Shown one piece after another: positions 23,350-38,135 of a DNA stretch of 64,000 nt. The notes beneath the pieces were generated by a model, which saw only the letters and a program-made list of their open reading frames with translations, had not been told where the DNA came from and did not search any database. The stretch lies in contig CM025855.1 in NCBI GenBank assembly GCA_003952965.2, forward strand, positions 17,599,858 through 17,663,857, written 5' to 3'. Positions within the stretch are counted from its first letter, which is position 1. Every line of letters begins with the position of its first letter. Position numbers and translations under genes: made by a program. Source of the stretch: Morella rubra (taxonomy: Eukaryota > Streptophyta > Magnoliopsida > Fagales > Myricaceae).

Positions 23350-23778
23350 CCTATCTGTATGCAGCCAGCATGTAATCCCCTCTCGCCAAGGAAAAAAAAG
23401 AAAACAAACAAACAAACAAACCTAAGAGGCAGAGAGCTTGAGCGCCGACCGGGCAGGAGGCCTTGCTGAAATCATGGGACAGGACACAAGAGGAATGAAC
23501 ACAGACATTAAATGGCCACAGCTGAGAGAACATGAGCATTGCACAAGTAACTAGAGACTCAGGATCCCCTTATCATGAAAGAGTATTTACATAATTTCCC
23601 AGCTTAAGAAGGTTGTAGTCTCTTCCAACTGACTAGTATCATCTTAAGCAGGATCCTGACTTGCTGACTAACAAGCAGCGGAGGAAGCAAACAACGAAAT
23701 GAGAACTGAACCAAAACCGTTGACCGCACAATTCGCCAGTTGAAGAAACTCAGAACAGGTCCCCAAACATGAAATTAT
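23350..23778 (-). other. Probable 3' UTR and downstream region of the UBX gene
   Basis: This lies directly after the UBX stop codon on the minus strand and is unique-looking sequence without transposon marks, as expected for a 3' UTR. An (AAAC)n run lies at about 23400-23420. The true polyadenylation site cannot be set from sequence alone. Confidence 0.45.
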
Positions 23779-26700
23779 TCAATCCCAAGGAACTGAGATC
23801 ATGGAGTTGGCCAACCCCGACTCCTCAAAAGTTGATTCGCTATCAAAATCCAGAGTCTTTGATGCGCCTGGGATTGCTTGGTCAAGCGAAATGGCCTAAT
23901 CTCAGCTTCGGTTAGTTGAGTAATAGCAGAATGACCACAGCAGCTGCAAGACAATGTTGTGACCAACCAAAAGAAATAAAAGTAAAATATAAGGAACAAT
24001 GGTAATCTTATTGAGTTGGGATATGAAAAGCATGATTCTAACAATTTTTGTTAATAATAGCAAGCTGCCATTTCGATGTCAACAAAATCTAATAAATGAT
24101 CTTTGTATAAGATACCATGATGGCTACTTAGTGGACCATCCAGGAGATAAAAAACAGAAAATGTGGACCACTTAATTTATAGAACTGGTAATAAACCAAA
24201 ATGAGCTCCAAAAAGGTTCTTACTTGTACTGGATCGGAGCGTAAGAAATTCCGCTGGACTCTGCGTCCATCAGGAAGACGAAACCCAACCCTGCAAAGGA
24301 GGCTCCTATTACCCTTTGGCTCTTCTGGCAGAGGGGGGTATGTTGGATTCTTTCTAGAGCATGTTTCTTCCTTGTCAATAACAGTTGCATCTTTGTCTTT
24401 TGCAGTCACCCCACACGAGTCTTTCATGCTTTCCGTAGTAGCTGGCAGCGCCTGCACCATTTTCTCATCTTCTTCATTTGTTTGATCTGCAACAACCATG
24501 GGATTATAGGCTGAACCGGGGAAGAAACCCTAAGCAGTTTACCAAACAGAAATGACTTGAACCAGCCTCTACAACCAAACAACCCTAAAGAGCTAATTGT
24601 ATACCAAAACTTAAAAAGAAACAATGTAATGCCCTTGAAATCTACCCACGATTGTGTCATCCATATACGACCACATCGAAATAAAAGAGATTTTTACTTC
24701 CCTAAGATTGTGGGAGTCAGTATACCTCTAATTAGTCACTAAATGATTATAATTTAGTAGGTAATTATTAATGATCTAAATAGTATTGTTTCAATTATTA
24801 CAATTCATTTAGTTTGCTACAAATCCCGGAGTCCATTAGATCCACCTTTCATTCCACATAAAATCTTGAGAAGACAAATCATTTCAGCTTAATGATATTG
24901 TATACATATTTGACTTCTATTAATTATTCCAGTCATATCTCACCATTATCCAGTTAAAGATGATGAGCCATTGTAAAACCACAGAATTTTAAAGATGCCT
25001 ATACAATCTAACCGGGGAATGACAGAAAGATGATGGCCGGTGCATCTGCAATTCCATCTAAAAGCAATCACACTAACTGATATGAGGTAGCCACATGATT
25101 CAAGGATAAGATTAAAGGTCTTCTCAGTTCTCTTTATCTCATGAATAGCATGATCATTTAGTGTGAATTTCCAGGAAATAGAAAAGCACACTGTAACTTC
25201 CAAAAACAGCAGTGAGAAAAAGAGACATCCAGATTCCAGTGGTACTCCTAAAACATCATATGCAACTCACTGTCAATTATCACCAGCAGTAATCAGATTA
25301 CCCAGTATTGGTATAACAAGAACAAATTAAATTTATACTCAATACACATTTTTCTTTCAAGAGAAAGGAAATTATCTCACATCTTTGCAGATACATATTG
25401 TTTTCTTGTTAATTTCCTCAATCCACCTTCCCTAGGAAGAAGAATTCCTAAATTTGCCACTTCTATGATTAATCATTAGTTTACCAATTGTCCATTTGGA
25501 TCATTGTATGATATTAAATATATCAGAAGAAAAAAGTTTTGTCATATCTTTACTGGTTTTATGCAGGAATCAAAGAGTTGAAACCTTTATATACCTTTTC
25601 GTTTTGGCGGAGAAGTGAAGGAACTTTCTCTTGGACGTTTATTAGATAGACTGATGTGATGGTCCTTTGGGCCACCATCCATGAAAGGTAACAGATCCTA
25701 CAATTGAAAGGATACAAATCAAGATTGGCCATGCTGCATAAATTGAGTACCTTTCGTATGAAGTCACTGCTGAAATACAGGAATGTACATTGCTGTAACT
25801 CATACCTCCAGCAATCGCTCAGGTTGCACCATTCCAGACCAGGAGCGCATTTTCTGACCGGTTATGGGGTCAACAACAAGCACTACAGGAATAGAATCCA
25901 ACTTATAATATGTGCAAACCTTTCTGCCTTCAGTTGTATCATCATACACCTATATTCACAAAACAAGAACTTAAATGTTTAAGTACAAATTAATTGCATG
26001 TTACAACAGAAACAACCTTTACAAATAGTCTAGACCAGATAGTATCCAAAAAAGCAGCAAATATTCCACAACCACTGATTCAGCTCAAATTTAATAAATA
26101 GGTCATGGACATTTGAGCCATCAAGTAGCCTGGAATCTAGAAAATATTCCTACAATTGACCACCTAGCGGGTGACGACCAAATATATGCCAACAATTCTA
26201 CATTTCAATCAATGTCAGGGTGATAGAAAAACATAATATAATAAAAAACTGTCCACCACACAAATGCATAGAAACTTCAATATCTCAAACGTCTAGACAT
26301 AACTAAAAATAATTGAAGAAAAATGCGTATGAATGGCCACCCCCGTTAATTGCTTCTCTAACAGTCCAAGACATCACTTTCAATCCCAAAGACGAAACTA
26401 CCATTATCTTGAACCAGAAACATATCACACAGAGAACAAATGATTTCCATACCAATTATAAAGATGGGATGAGAACTACCTTGCGTAGATACATCTGTTA
26501 TTTCTTTTAAATATAACAAGTGCAGTTACTTCTTATGGAACACATGAAACCTGAATTATGCAACAAGCAATAACTCTACGTTTGTGCTGATAAATAGGCA
26601 GAAATTTGCCAAACTTAGGGCATCCACCCAAAACGCTATTCACATTTGTTATTTTCCTTGCCTGGATTGAATTTATCTCCTTCAAATATCTATGAAGCCA

Positions 26701-29700
26701 TTTGATAGATTCAACTCTGAAGAGGCACTAATAAGGTTCCGTGACCTAAAAGTTCAGCACGTTTGCCAAGTGTGTTTTGACAGTATAAATATTCTGAAGT
26801 TGCTTCAAGAGCAAACCACTAGCTTTTTTCAGGTCTTCCAACAATAACAAAACTCTTGACATCTGCATCCTACAGTCTAGTAGTATCTGTCCTAATGTTT
26901 CTTTTCAACTCCAAACCTCCCCAGCCCCTCTTCTTTCTCTTTCATTATCCGTCTTGATAATTGAGCTACAATTTCCCGCACATAGCATTCACTCACTAAT
27001 CACAAACAAAACCCCAAAAGATATTCCTCAACTTGTTTTCCTTTTGATTGGTATGATTTGATGTATCCATCCAACCCTTGACATGACTCAAGGTCAAAGG
27101 GCCAGCGAAATCTTTTAATGCTTTTGCATAACATTTGAAGCTTTTTAATGGAGCTCTTCAAAGTAGTAATGGAGCACTTCAATTATTTCATCCTCTTAAT
27201 AACTTAACAATTGGTCCTCCTAATAATTTAACGACAGGTACAATAATTTCAAGAACTGGCCTTCACACAGAAGGAGCAATTCCAGGCAGACCTGGCTTCC
27301 ACTCTTTCCAACAAGTCCCCAAGCAAAATCATAATTTAGAAACCACAAAATGCTTCCTTGCACTTTCCAATATTTGGTAGATTTTCATTAGATGCTTCTT
27401 CTAGCCTTACTTTCTGATGATTTGCACACAGAATGTTCTGCTCAAAATAAAAAAAACTTAGCAATAAGAAGAGAAGAACATATCACAAAACTGAACTCTA
27501 TCAAGGCAAGACACAGACCTGCCAGAAAATAAAATTGGTACCAATAGTTTGAGAAACAGCTTCATTTGCCCATGTATCCCGATTAAGCTTCACAAAATCA
27601 ATGTCACAGTGCCAAGTGAGTATGCTCATACAAAACAATCATACTTAACAAGGAGAAACAAACACAAATTAGAATGTTTAGAGACTACCATATGAGAGCT
27701 AAACTCCTTGGTGGATTGCAAGTTTAGGAGGAGCCACTTGTCCTGCACAGAAGCAGCATCTTTTGCCTGCAAATGCAGGCAAGTATAAAAACAAACTAGT
27801 AACGCATTGAAGCATACAAGATCAAAGATCAAAGTTTAATTCAATGTATAACACCAGATCAATTAAAATATTATGAATCTCAAACTCAGTCTGATTATTG
27901 TTCTATGTCATGAACTGACAGGGCGCTAAAGAAACAGAAAGATTTCCCCTGGCACAAGGTCAGGAAAAGCTTCAAAGCAATAGTTTCAGAATCAAAAGAT
28001 ATAAACATATATGAAAATGAGGAAACATAATATCAAGATTCATAAATGCAAAATGCTATTTACATCACTTATAGAAGAAAGTAGTGATGAAGCATAAGCT
28101 AATATGCAGTAGGTGCTCTGTTTAGCAGTGCAAAGACCACTTGCATAACTTCCTAAGGTACATCCCCTCTAAATTGACTGTTATCATCAAATCTTACCCC
28201 AAGCAACTCTTATTGGAGTTATACTACCCTCAAACTAATCAAATTACAAGCCATAAGTCATGCAACAGATTTCAAATAGAAATGATGAAGGAGTGTCAAA
28301 TAAGAATCAAAGTCTCGAAATCTTCAAACAACAAGACAAAAGTTGTGCCAACTTTTTTAGAGTTCTTATCAGGATGAAAAGGAAGAGGAAAGGAAGAGGA
28401 TACAAAAGTACTATTCCATTACAACAAGCTGCATCTTGACTCTCCACCCAACTCCTTTGTATCTAACTATTCATCTTTTTTTGAAAGGGCCAACTTGATC
28501 CTCTTCCCCAAGAATCTCAATGGAACATTAAAATCAGATGTTTGATCACAATCTATTACAGCGGTTCCTGAACTTCATCCACTAAAGGGAAGGTGTAAAC
28601 ACAAACAAACAAATACAGATTCAATGCGGACAAAAAAAAAGAAGAAAAAAAATATATTAACGACTTTCAAGTAACAAAATACTAAACGTTCTGTCCTTAG
28701 TCAGTATTAAAATCCAAATTTATTCTTACTTAACCATTGCCATGTGAGAATGAACATCACATTTTGCATATTAACGAAGATTAAAGCTGTTACGGGCAAG
28801 TAGAAATGGTACTTCTAACAAGGGATGACAATTTTGGGACATCCTTAAAAGGAAAGGTTGATTATAACTGAGGGATGAGAGAGTATTAGATACTTTTGCT
28901 AATGGAGTCCCAAAATATACAACTGGCCAAGAAGGATGGCCTAATCTAGCCCTCATTAACAAAACACTGGGAAAAAAAAAATTCTCAACAGTTTTCTTTG
29001 TCGAACCATTACATTTGAGGGATTTTGAACCATGATTTGACAATCTTAGTAGGAGAGTCAATCGAACTAGGTGCAGTACTTCACAAGGCTTCCAAATCCT
29101 TAAAAGGAAAGGTTGATTATAACTGAGGGATGAGAGAGTATTAGATACTTTTGCTAATGGAGTCCCAAAATATACAACTGGCCAAGAAGGATGGCCTAAT
29201 CTAGCCCTCATTAACAAAACACTGGGAAAAAAAAAATTCTCAACAGTTTTCTTTGTCGAACCATTACATTTGAGGGATTTTGAACCATGATTTGACAATC
29301 TTAGTAGGAGAGTCAATCGAACTAGGTGCAGTACTTCACAAGGCTTCCAATTTTAAGCCCTAATATTATGAAAATTATGACTTGATGGTCACAGCAGCCT
29401 CAAAACACAAACAACAAATGTTAGCTACGTAATGATGTTTCAGAATCTGCTGTCATTTTTTCCAATTATTCTTTGATCTATTCAGTTCCAAAACCTTTAG
29501 CACAAAATGTTAAAAAATCATTCCAGAGCGACCATTTGGAAAACGTTAGAAAACACCAAAAGAAGCTCATGGTCCACACAAAACTCAAATGATACACACG
29601 TTCAACAACTGATACAAAAACGTTTATTACACCAAACAAAGAACCTAAACATGAATCATATCCAAATGTGCTTCCAAATAATCTATAATCAAAATAACCA

Positions 29701-32700
29701 TTTACTCCTGTATACCATAATAGTTCTTCAATACCCAAAAGTCAGCCAAAGCAATATACTTAAGGGAGGGTGGCAGCCAAAGCAATATACTTAAGGGAGG
29801 GTGGGAAACAGGAATGTACATACAGCAACCTTAGTGTACACAATGCACATATAATCCACGCCAACATGATTTTGGAACCTACTTGCATTGAATACCAAGA
29901 GGAAAAGGTACAAAATTGATAATGTTAACAAATTTCAGTGTACTAGTCCTGAAAATAACTTGCAATGTAAAAAACAAGAAAGAAGTCAAGTGTGTACGCC
30001 AAAAGATGAATTCATCTAAAAAACACATCATAACAGAGGGCATATTTTTACACACAAGTAAATGAACCTTTCTTTTTCTGCTTGAGGTTAATGATCAATC
30101 ATTGTTATATTAACTTCTACAGCATAAAAACATGTTCACGTACCTTTTCAAAGGGCCCATGGAACATTAGATGAAAGGGCGGACGATATAAAGAAGCAAG
30201 ATTATCTCGAGAATCATCAGTTGTAGATGAAGCCCCCGATTCCCAGACCTCGGGCTGTTTCATTTCCTCATCAAAATTACGGAAGGCAATTAATGAACTT
30301 GGTTCATGCGGTGGATGTCCCATCCTCGATGCTCTAGATAGAAATGTCACAGAAATTTCACAATTCAATGAACGGATAATAAAACAAACTGGTCCAAGAT
30401 CCAAGACGTAAAACAGAACTGCATCTTATGTCAAGCTGCAACTAAAGCATACGAAAAGGTGCACAAATCATAGTTTAGCTGCAAAAAAATAAACACAAAA
30501 TTGATTATGGAAACACAGGCTTTAAAAATTGGCCTATAGTACTACCTTCTACCCTCAAACAGGTGGACAGAGAGAAAGAGCAACTCAGACCCTGGAAAAT
30601 ATGTTGCAAGCCTGCATGTTGGATTTCAAGGGCCATTGGATCCAATACTTTTTTTTTTGTAAGTAAAAATTTTATATAAATAGAAAGAGAGTTAGCAGTG
30701 CAAAAGACGGTACTGAGAACATCTAAAGCATGCAAGCTAGAAAGCTACAAAAATCCAAAATATCCAAAAAAGGAAAACCCAACACCGCATTAGACCAAAG
30801 AAAAAAGAGACTGCAACAACATCTAACCCTTTAAGCACTCCAACGATAACTCCTGATTCTCAAAACAACGATTATTTCTTTCCCTCCATAAACACCACAA
30901 ATACAGGAAGGGATCATCTTCCACACCACCAAAGCTGTCAAGCCATCAAATTTCCTCTTCCAACATCTCAATATGTCAAAACCCCTACGAGGCACAATCC
31001 AAGAAAGATTCAACATAGAGAAAATATTCGACCACAATCCTCTAGCAAACGAACAACGAAGAAGAAGAATGATTCACCGACTCCCCATCACATCTACAAA
31101 AATAACACCAATCACTCAAGCAAATGCCCCTCCTCCTTAAATTGTCTATAGTCAAAACTTTCCCATGAACAGCCTCCCACACAAAGAAAGAGACTCTCAA
31201 AAAAGGTGATGAAGTCCTCCATAAATGTCGCCAAGGAAAATCCATAGCAACATCACCCACCAGAAGACCATACATAAATTTTATCAAAAAGGAGCCCGTC
31301 TTAGAACCCAACCAAAGCAACCTATCAGGAACTCCTCTTCTTATAGTCGATGAGTAAAGAAGCATAAAGAAATTCGAAACTTCAGCCACTTCTCAATCAT
31401 TAAATGTCCGAAGAAACTGAGCATTCCAAACGAGCACACCAGAACTAACGTCGATGCAATTCTCCACTACCTCCTCCTTACTCCTGGATAAAGAAAAGAG
31501 ATGAGCAAACGGTAACATCAAAGTTTGTTTACCACACCAACAGTCATACCAGAAATGAACTCTACTACCACTCCCCACCAAAAATTTTGTATTCTCAAAA
31601 AAGAAATTCCAACCCTTAGAAACATACTTCCATAAACTCACACCATAAGAACCACGAGACACAAGAGTCTTCCAACCTCCCACCTCAGTACCATATTTCC
31701 CTGTAATAACTATCTTCCATAAAGTATCCCACTCAAAAACAAACCTCCAAAACCACTTTCCTAACAAAGCTTGATTATATAAAGACAACTGCCTTAATTG
31801 GATCCAATACTTACCATTGATAGAGTTCTCGAACATCAACAATTATCAAGAGAGCATTGGGATGGCACTCTAGGAGGCATCATACAGTCGAACATGTAGA
31901 TCACCTCTATGTGGGGTGAAGTAGGTGAACGAACAATCTTCTGTCCCGAGCACATTCAAGATACCTACGAGAAGATCGCCCTTATCCGAAAGAGGCTAGA
32001 AACTGCTCAAAGTCAACAAAAGAAGTATATGGGCCCAAAGCGTCGGGAACCGGAATTGAACGAAGGTAACAAGTGTTCATAAAGATTGCTCCAATGAAGG
32101 GTATGATGAGGTTTCTAAAGAAGGGTAAACTTAGACCTAGGTATATCGGTCCCTTTGATGTTCTTAAGAAGATAAGAGTGGCAGCTTATCAGGTTGCTTT
32201 ACCGCCCAACTTGTCAAGCGTTCATAATGTTTTTCACATCTCCATGTCACAAAGATACATATCCAACCCTTCTCATGTGTTGGAAGTATAGCCACTTCAA
32301 GTTCGTGAGAATCTGTCTTATGAGGAGTTTCCAGCCAGGATTGTTGCACAAAAGGAGCAAACACCCAAGAGCAAAACCATACCTAAGCTTAAAGTGCTAT
32401 GGAGTCATCATGCAACCAAAGAGGTGACTTGGGAACGTGAAGACGAGATGAGGTAGCAGTATCCTATCTTTTCTAACTTCAAGTAAGACCAAATGTCGGG
32501 GATGAGATTTTGAAAAAGGAGAAGTTGTAATACCCCTACCCTAATCACAAGGTATTTTAGTCTTTTATTGTTATTTGTTTTGGTTAATTAGCAAGTTTCG
32601 TACTCCTTACCTTTTAATGCTTAATGATGTGTTAATGAGTTTTTCTTGAGTTTTAAAGTTAAAGGAAAGAGGCCAAAACCTAGTAGGACTTAGACTCCAC

Positions 32701-35700
32701 TTAAGAAATATTAATTTGATTAAGATTTCCATATTTAAGAGAGGAATAGAGTATTTTTATTCCTTCAAAATAGCAAAACCATTTCCTTTTTTGCTTTGTA
32801 GCCCTAATTCTCAATTTTTGTAACCCTACTTGTTGGCTTTCATTGAGATGTAAGACCTTTTAAAGACCATAGAACCTAAAATAAAAAGGCCCAAGCCTTA
32901 GTCTAGCATGAGTTTAAGCCTCATTTTGCTACCACCCTTGAAAATTTCGAAAACCATGGCCTCCTCTCTACAAACCACACTTTCCGTCGAGTTTCAAGAA
33001 AGGGAGATAGCATCCACCTCTCAAGCACTACCACTAGCTTGTTAGGACCTAAATCATCCCTTTTCCTCCAAGAAATCAGTCTCTCATTGGACCTTGAAGA
33101 CCGTATCAAGGTTTCATATTTCAGTTTTTTTTTGTAAATTAGGGCAAGTTCTAATCAATTCTCTACAATGATTTCATCAATAACTTTCAAGAACATTTCT
33201 CATTATTATAGTTTTGAATATTCATGTAGACTTAGTGCAAGGGAGATTTCTTTGATCAAAATCTATTTACTTTTCACTCAAGAACTCACCTGACAACCTT
33301 TATTTATATTGAAAATTCAACTTCCTAAGGCCCTCTCTTCCCTTAACTTTTGAAATTGAACGTGAGTTATGAAGTTATAGAACCGATTTGACTTCCTATA
33401 GGTGCTGCCAGTGCTAGGTCAGGTTGCTTTCTGCTATAACTCATTAATTATATTAACTTAAATGTGATGATATTGCATTGGGTAAATTTCAGCATGCTTT
33501 GAATGAAAAATACAAGATAGTATAGATAAATAGGTACTGGAAATCGTGAAAAAAATACTAAACATATGTTTAAACATGCTAATATGACTTAGTGCATGGT
33601 TGAACGAAGAGTCTATATGCATGGATGGTACATTTGGTATTGCTAGCTTACAAAGATGTCAATTTTGAACATTTATAACTGAAATTTTGTACAAGTATTT
33701 TCTCACATCCATGCATCCAAAAAGCCCTAAAAGAGAGTAACATGCGTCACTACTTTTGTAGCATCTATGAATTAAAAAAACAAACTTGTTTGAGGCCTCA
33801 AATATCATGTTTTTCTATCACAAACAGATCTGTGAATTTACAGCAAACAAATGTTCATTAAACGCGCATGCATACACCACATATATTCATGACAAAAAAA
33901 GTGATCATTAGTATCAATCAATGGAGAGAAATTACACCTCGCCTAGGTGGACAAGTCATTGGAAGCCTAAAGGGTGAAAATTGGACGCTTGTTGAATAAA
34001 AAGTTTATTGTTCTTTTATAGAATTGTTGGATCAAGTTTACAAAGCATTGGATTAAGGTAAATAAATATGGTCATGCGTTCTATTTCAAAGCCTCAATGT
34101 GATTTCTCAAAAACATTCAGGAATAAAAGAATTTTGCAAATAGAAAACAAGCAACTTCTCTAATAATTCCTCATAATCCTTAATTACATTCGGAAGCCAT
34201 TTTTTTCTCCAACATATATTCTATTTGCAAAAAACAAAATTTTTATCACGCATGCTATGAGATAGTAATACTTGAGTTATTAAAATGCTTTGCAAAAGAA
34301 AAATGAAATGATAAATGTGTGAATGCAAATGTTTTGGCCGTATGTCATATCGTGTGATGATACCATTGCTAAAGTACAGAGACAACCATCATGTATGGTC
34401 CACGAGGATTGGCTCATTTGAATTCACCACTATTTATCAAGTATGTCCATATCTTAGACGTGACTTAACTCGTATGGCCATGAGAATGGAGTCAAGATCC
34501 TTGTGACCGCCAACCCTTACACAAGGGACACAATTGTGTATTGGTCACTAGAAGATTGAAGGAAAAATGATTTCATTTATGCGTGTGCAAGGATTATAAA
34601 CTAGTGTTTGAATTTTAAATAGTTTTACAAATTCATTTACTCTATGATGTATTTGCTTACTAGGTATTCGACTCATTTTTTGTTTTATGTTTTAAATGTA
34701 CAGATTTGGAGGAAGATGAGTCTATAACTAATGGCCATGGAAATTAAATGATAGAATAAACCTAGAGGACTTTAGAATAAGTGCATTGGTGAAACAAAGT
34801 GTCGTTTTAGAATCATATAACTCCTAAGTTTTATTTTTGAAGTTCTTTTAATCTACCATGAAGTTGAGATTGCTCAAAGTTTTAAATTTCAGAATATTTT
34901 CTGATTTTAAGAGCATATTTGTTGTGCAGAAATATTCTAGAATACAATGAATGCAACAAATTCACAAAACGAACATCCAAAACATCAAAAAAACCTACAC
35001 AAACACTAATACCTTTAACACAAACTTCAACAATTTTTCACACAAATTCTAATACCTTTTCAAAAAAAAATTATAACAAATCTTTTCTCTCCATACTTTT
35101 TCAACAAACTCCAATACTTTTTATTAAAAAATTACATCAAATCATTTCTCTACACCTTTTTACAAACTCTAATAAAAATTAAATATCTTTAAAACTTTTC
35201 ACCAATTTTTACACAAAAACCTATAAAACTCCAATCTACATAAATCCTAAAAATCTTACAATTTTTTATAAAACAAACATCCCCTTAAGATTCTATTATT
35301 TTATTTTGCTTATGTACTTGTGGCGACATTCCTAACCCTATCTGGAAAGGGGGGTGTTATAGATTTGGTATCAAAGCAAAGGTTATAAGCTTTTTATATG
35401 AGATAGTAATACAGATCGTGTGAAAAATGAAATGATAATTGTGAATGTAAATATTTTGGTTGTATGACAGATCATGTGATGGTCCCATTGCTAAAGTGTA
35501 GAGACAACCATCGTGTATGGAATTGGCTCACTTGAGTACACTACTGTTTATTGAGTTATGTCCACATCTTAGATGTGACTCAACTTGTATGGCAATGGGA
35601 ATGGAGTCAGAATCCTTGTGACCTCCAACCCTTACACACAGGGCGTAATTTTATGTTGGCCAATTAAAAATTGAAAGAAAATGATTTCAATTATGCATGT

Positions 35701-38101
35701 GCAAGTTTTTTTAACTAGTGTTTGAATTGAAAATAGTTTTACAAATTCATTTACTCTATGATGTATTTGCTTACTGAGTATTCGACTCACTTTTTGGTTT
35801 TATGTTTTAAATGTACAAATTTGAAGGAAGATGAGTCTACAAGCCATGGAATTAGATAATGGAATAAACCTAGAGGACTTTAGAATAAGTGCATTGGTGC
35901 ACCAAAATGTCGTTTTGGGATGATATAACTCCGAAGTTTTATTTTCGAAGTTCTTTTAAACTACCATGAAGTTGAGATTGTTTAAGTTTTAAATTCCACA
36001 ACATTTTCTAATTTTGAGATTCAATTATTTTATTTTATTTATGCTTGTGGTGACATCCCTAACCCTGTCAGGGTAGGGGATGTTACAGATTTGGTATCAG
36101 AGCAAAGGTTTTAAGATTCTATAGACTTCTAAGTTTTCCTAAGCAATATAGCGTGACCTTTTAGATTTTTTCCCTAGGAATATTCTCTGTATTAGCACCG
36201 AACTTGTGTTCTTGCATGTATTGGATGATGCTCTCATACTAAGTTAAGTGAAACACTTCCTAGATGGTGACCACATCTCTAAAATCTGGTCTATTCAACA
36301 AACGAATGTTAAAAATGTCTTTTTTCATGGTGCTCTCAATGAGGAAGTTCATAATTAGTCGCCTCCTTGTTTGTGCATCCTAATCACGCTCATTATATTT
36401 GCCTCTTTTAGACACACAATGTTTTTCCTCAAAGTCCAGCATTCCTAGTTCCAACAAATTTATTCTCTAGATTGGCTTCCATCATAGTTAAGCAATATTA
36501 ACTACCATTCTTTTAGGCAATCCACATTTGTCACACCTAATCTTAAGGGTGATATTCCATCTCTATTCACCTCTTTCACCAATTAACCTTGAAAAGAAAT
36601 TGCAATAACTAACTTGATGAACTCCAATTATATACTGGAGAAGAGGCTTCCCATTATCCCACAAGTCCTACATTAATTCAGACCCATATGCATTAACCTG
36701 CTACAATGATCCAGTACTCTTGGCTCCAAGTCATGTTCCTGAAGTTGCTACTCCATCTAAATTACCCCTACATCATGGCACTCTTGAGTGTCCAAGTGCT
36801 TATCACATCATGATTTGACTCCTCCAAAAAACTTCATTTTTACCCATCCAAACCATGCTAATCTATCAGTCATAATGGTCAATTCCTTCTTGCTCCACCT
36901 TCTAGTCATTTGCAAGCTGTAATAATTTTTTAAAGCAACCCAACGTCCCCATGGTCATGGCCTCCTTGGACCTAGGTCTTTTGGATAGTCTTATTAATGG
37001 GGACATTTCAATGAATTGTTTTCCTTTATTTGATTGTGGTTTATATTTTGAGAGATTATTATATTATGTTTTATTAGGCTTTAGCCCATGGGCTTTTAGA
37101 GTTTTCTTAGGACCTTTGTTTTCTATTTAAGGTTTGTGAGAAGCTTAAACCATTCAGAATGAGATTATAAAGTTTATTGGCGGCTGTTTTGCACTCAAAT
37201 GTGGTGTTTTCACCCTCTCTTTGACTTTTATCTTCTCTTCTGCTCTCTTATTTCTTGAGTTTTCAATCTCATTTCTATTTCTCCATTATCTTCTCTCTTA
37301 GTTTAAAAAACTAACCGATCCTAACTATACAATGAATCAGAAATCTAATCTTGATTACAACATATCTACAAAAATCATAACTTTAAATTAATCTTGATAA
37401 TCCTAATGCTGCCACTCGATAGAAACCCTAGGTTTCTATGTGCCTGCCGAAATCTACAGTTAATGAAAACCCTAGATGCCTTATAAGAACCCCATTACAC
37501 AACCAACTTTGTTCATTTCTTTGTCTTAACTTATCTCTCAAGATTCAAAGAAGTAACTAACAATGTCCAAATCCATATGGCTAAGAGTAGAAAGCATTTA
37601 CGAATTACAGTTTTTGATTGTCTTAACTTATCTTCTTTGTGATCTGCACCTCGAGCTACATGATCCAATGGTATGACATTGTGATAATAATAGTGGCACT
37701 TGTTATGCCGCCAATCTAGCACTCCATGCTCACATAAGCATGTTAAAGATTGTAATCCTTTCCTTCATGATTTGGCGGCTTATGCAAGGTCCACGTGCAA
37801 CTTGTTCCTACCTGTGCTCAATTCCCTAAAACACTCACAAGGTTCTACCACTTTCCCCCTCTGGACTTTTTTCCCAAACTGATGTCTCCTCCAACCATCT
37901 GTTTGCAAGCCGTGGGAGAAGTTAATACCTGATACTCCATGCTCATGACTCTCTGATGACAATCCAAGAACACTTACAGGACGATTTTATGCATACTGAT
38001 TTAGCAACATAGGTTTGTGCTTCGCCCTAACTAGAGCAACACACTTCCTTTCTCTTAATTATTGTTTTCGGATCACTTTTTCCTATATATATCTATGAAA
38101 A

Positions 38102-38135
<34 letters not shown>

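Noticed and set aside
28771-29316. 181-codon open frame with an internal 85-residue repeat
   Set aside because: It is created by the 255-bp intronic tandem duplication; neither unit resembles a protein and it lies inside a UBX intron.
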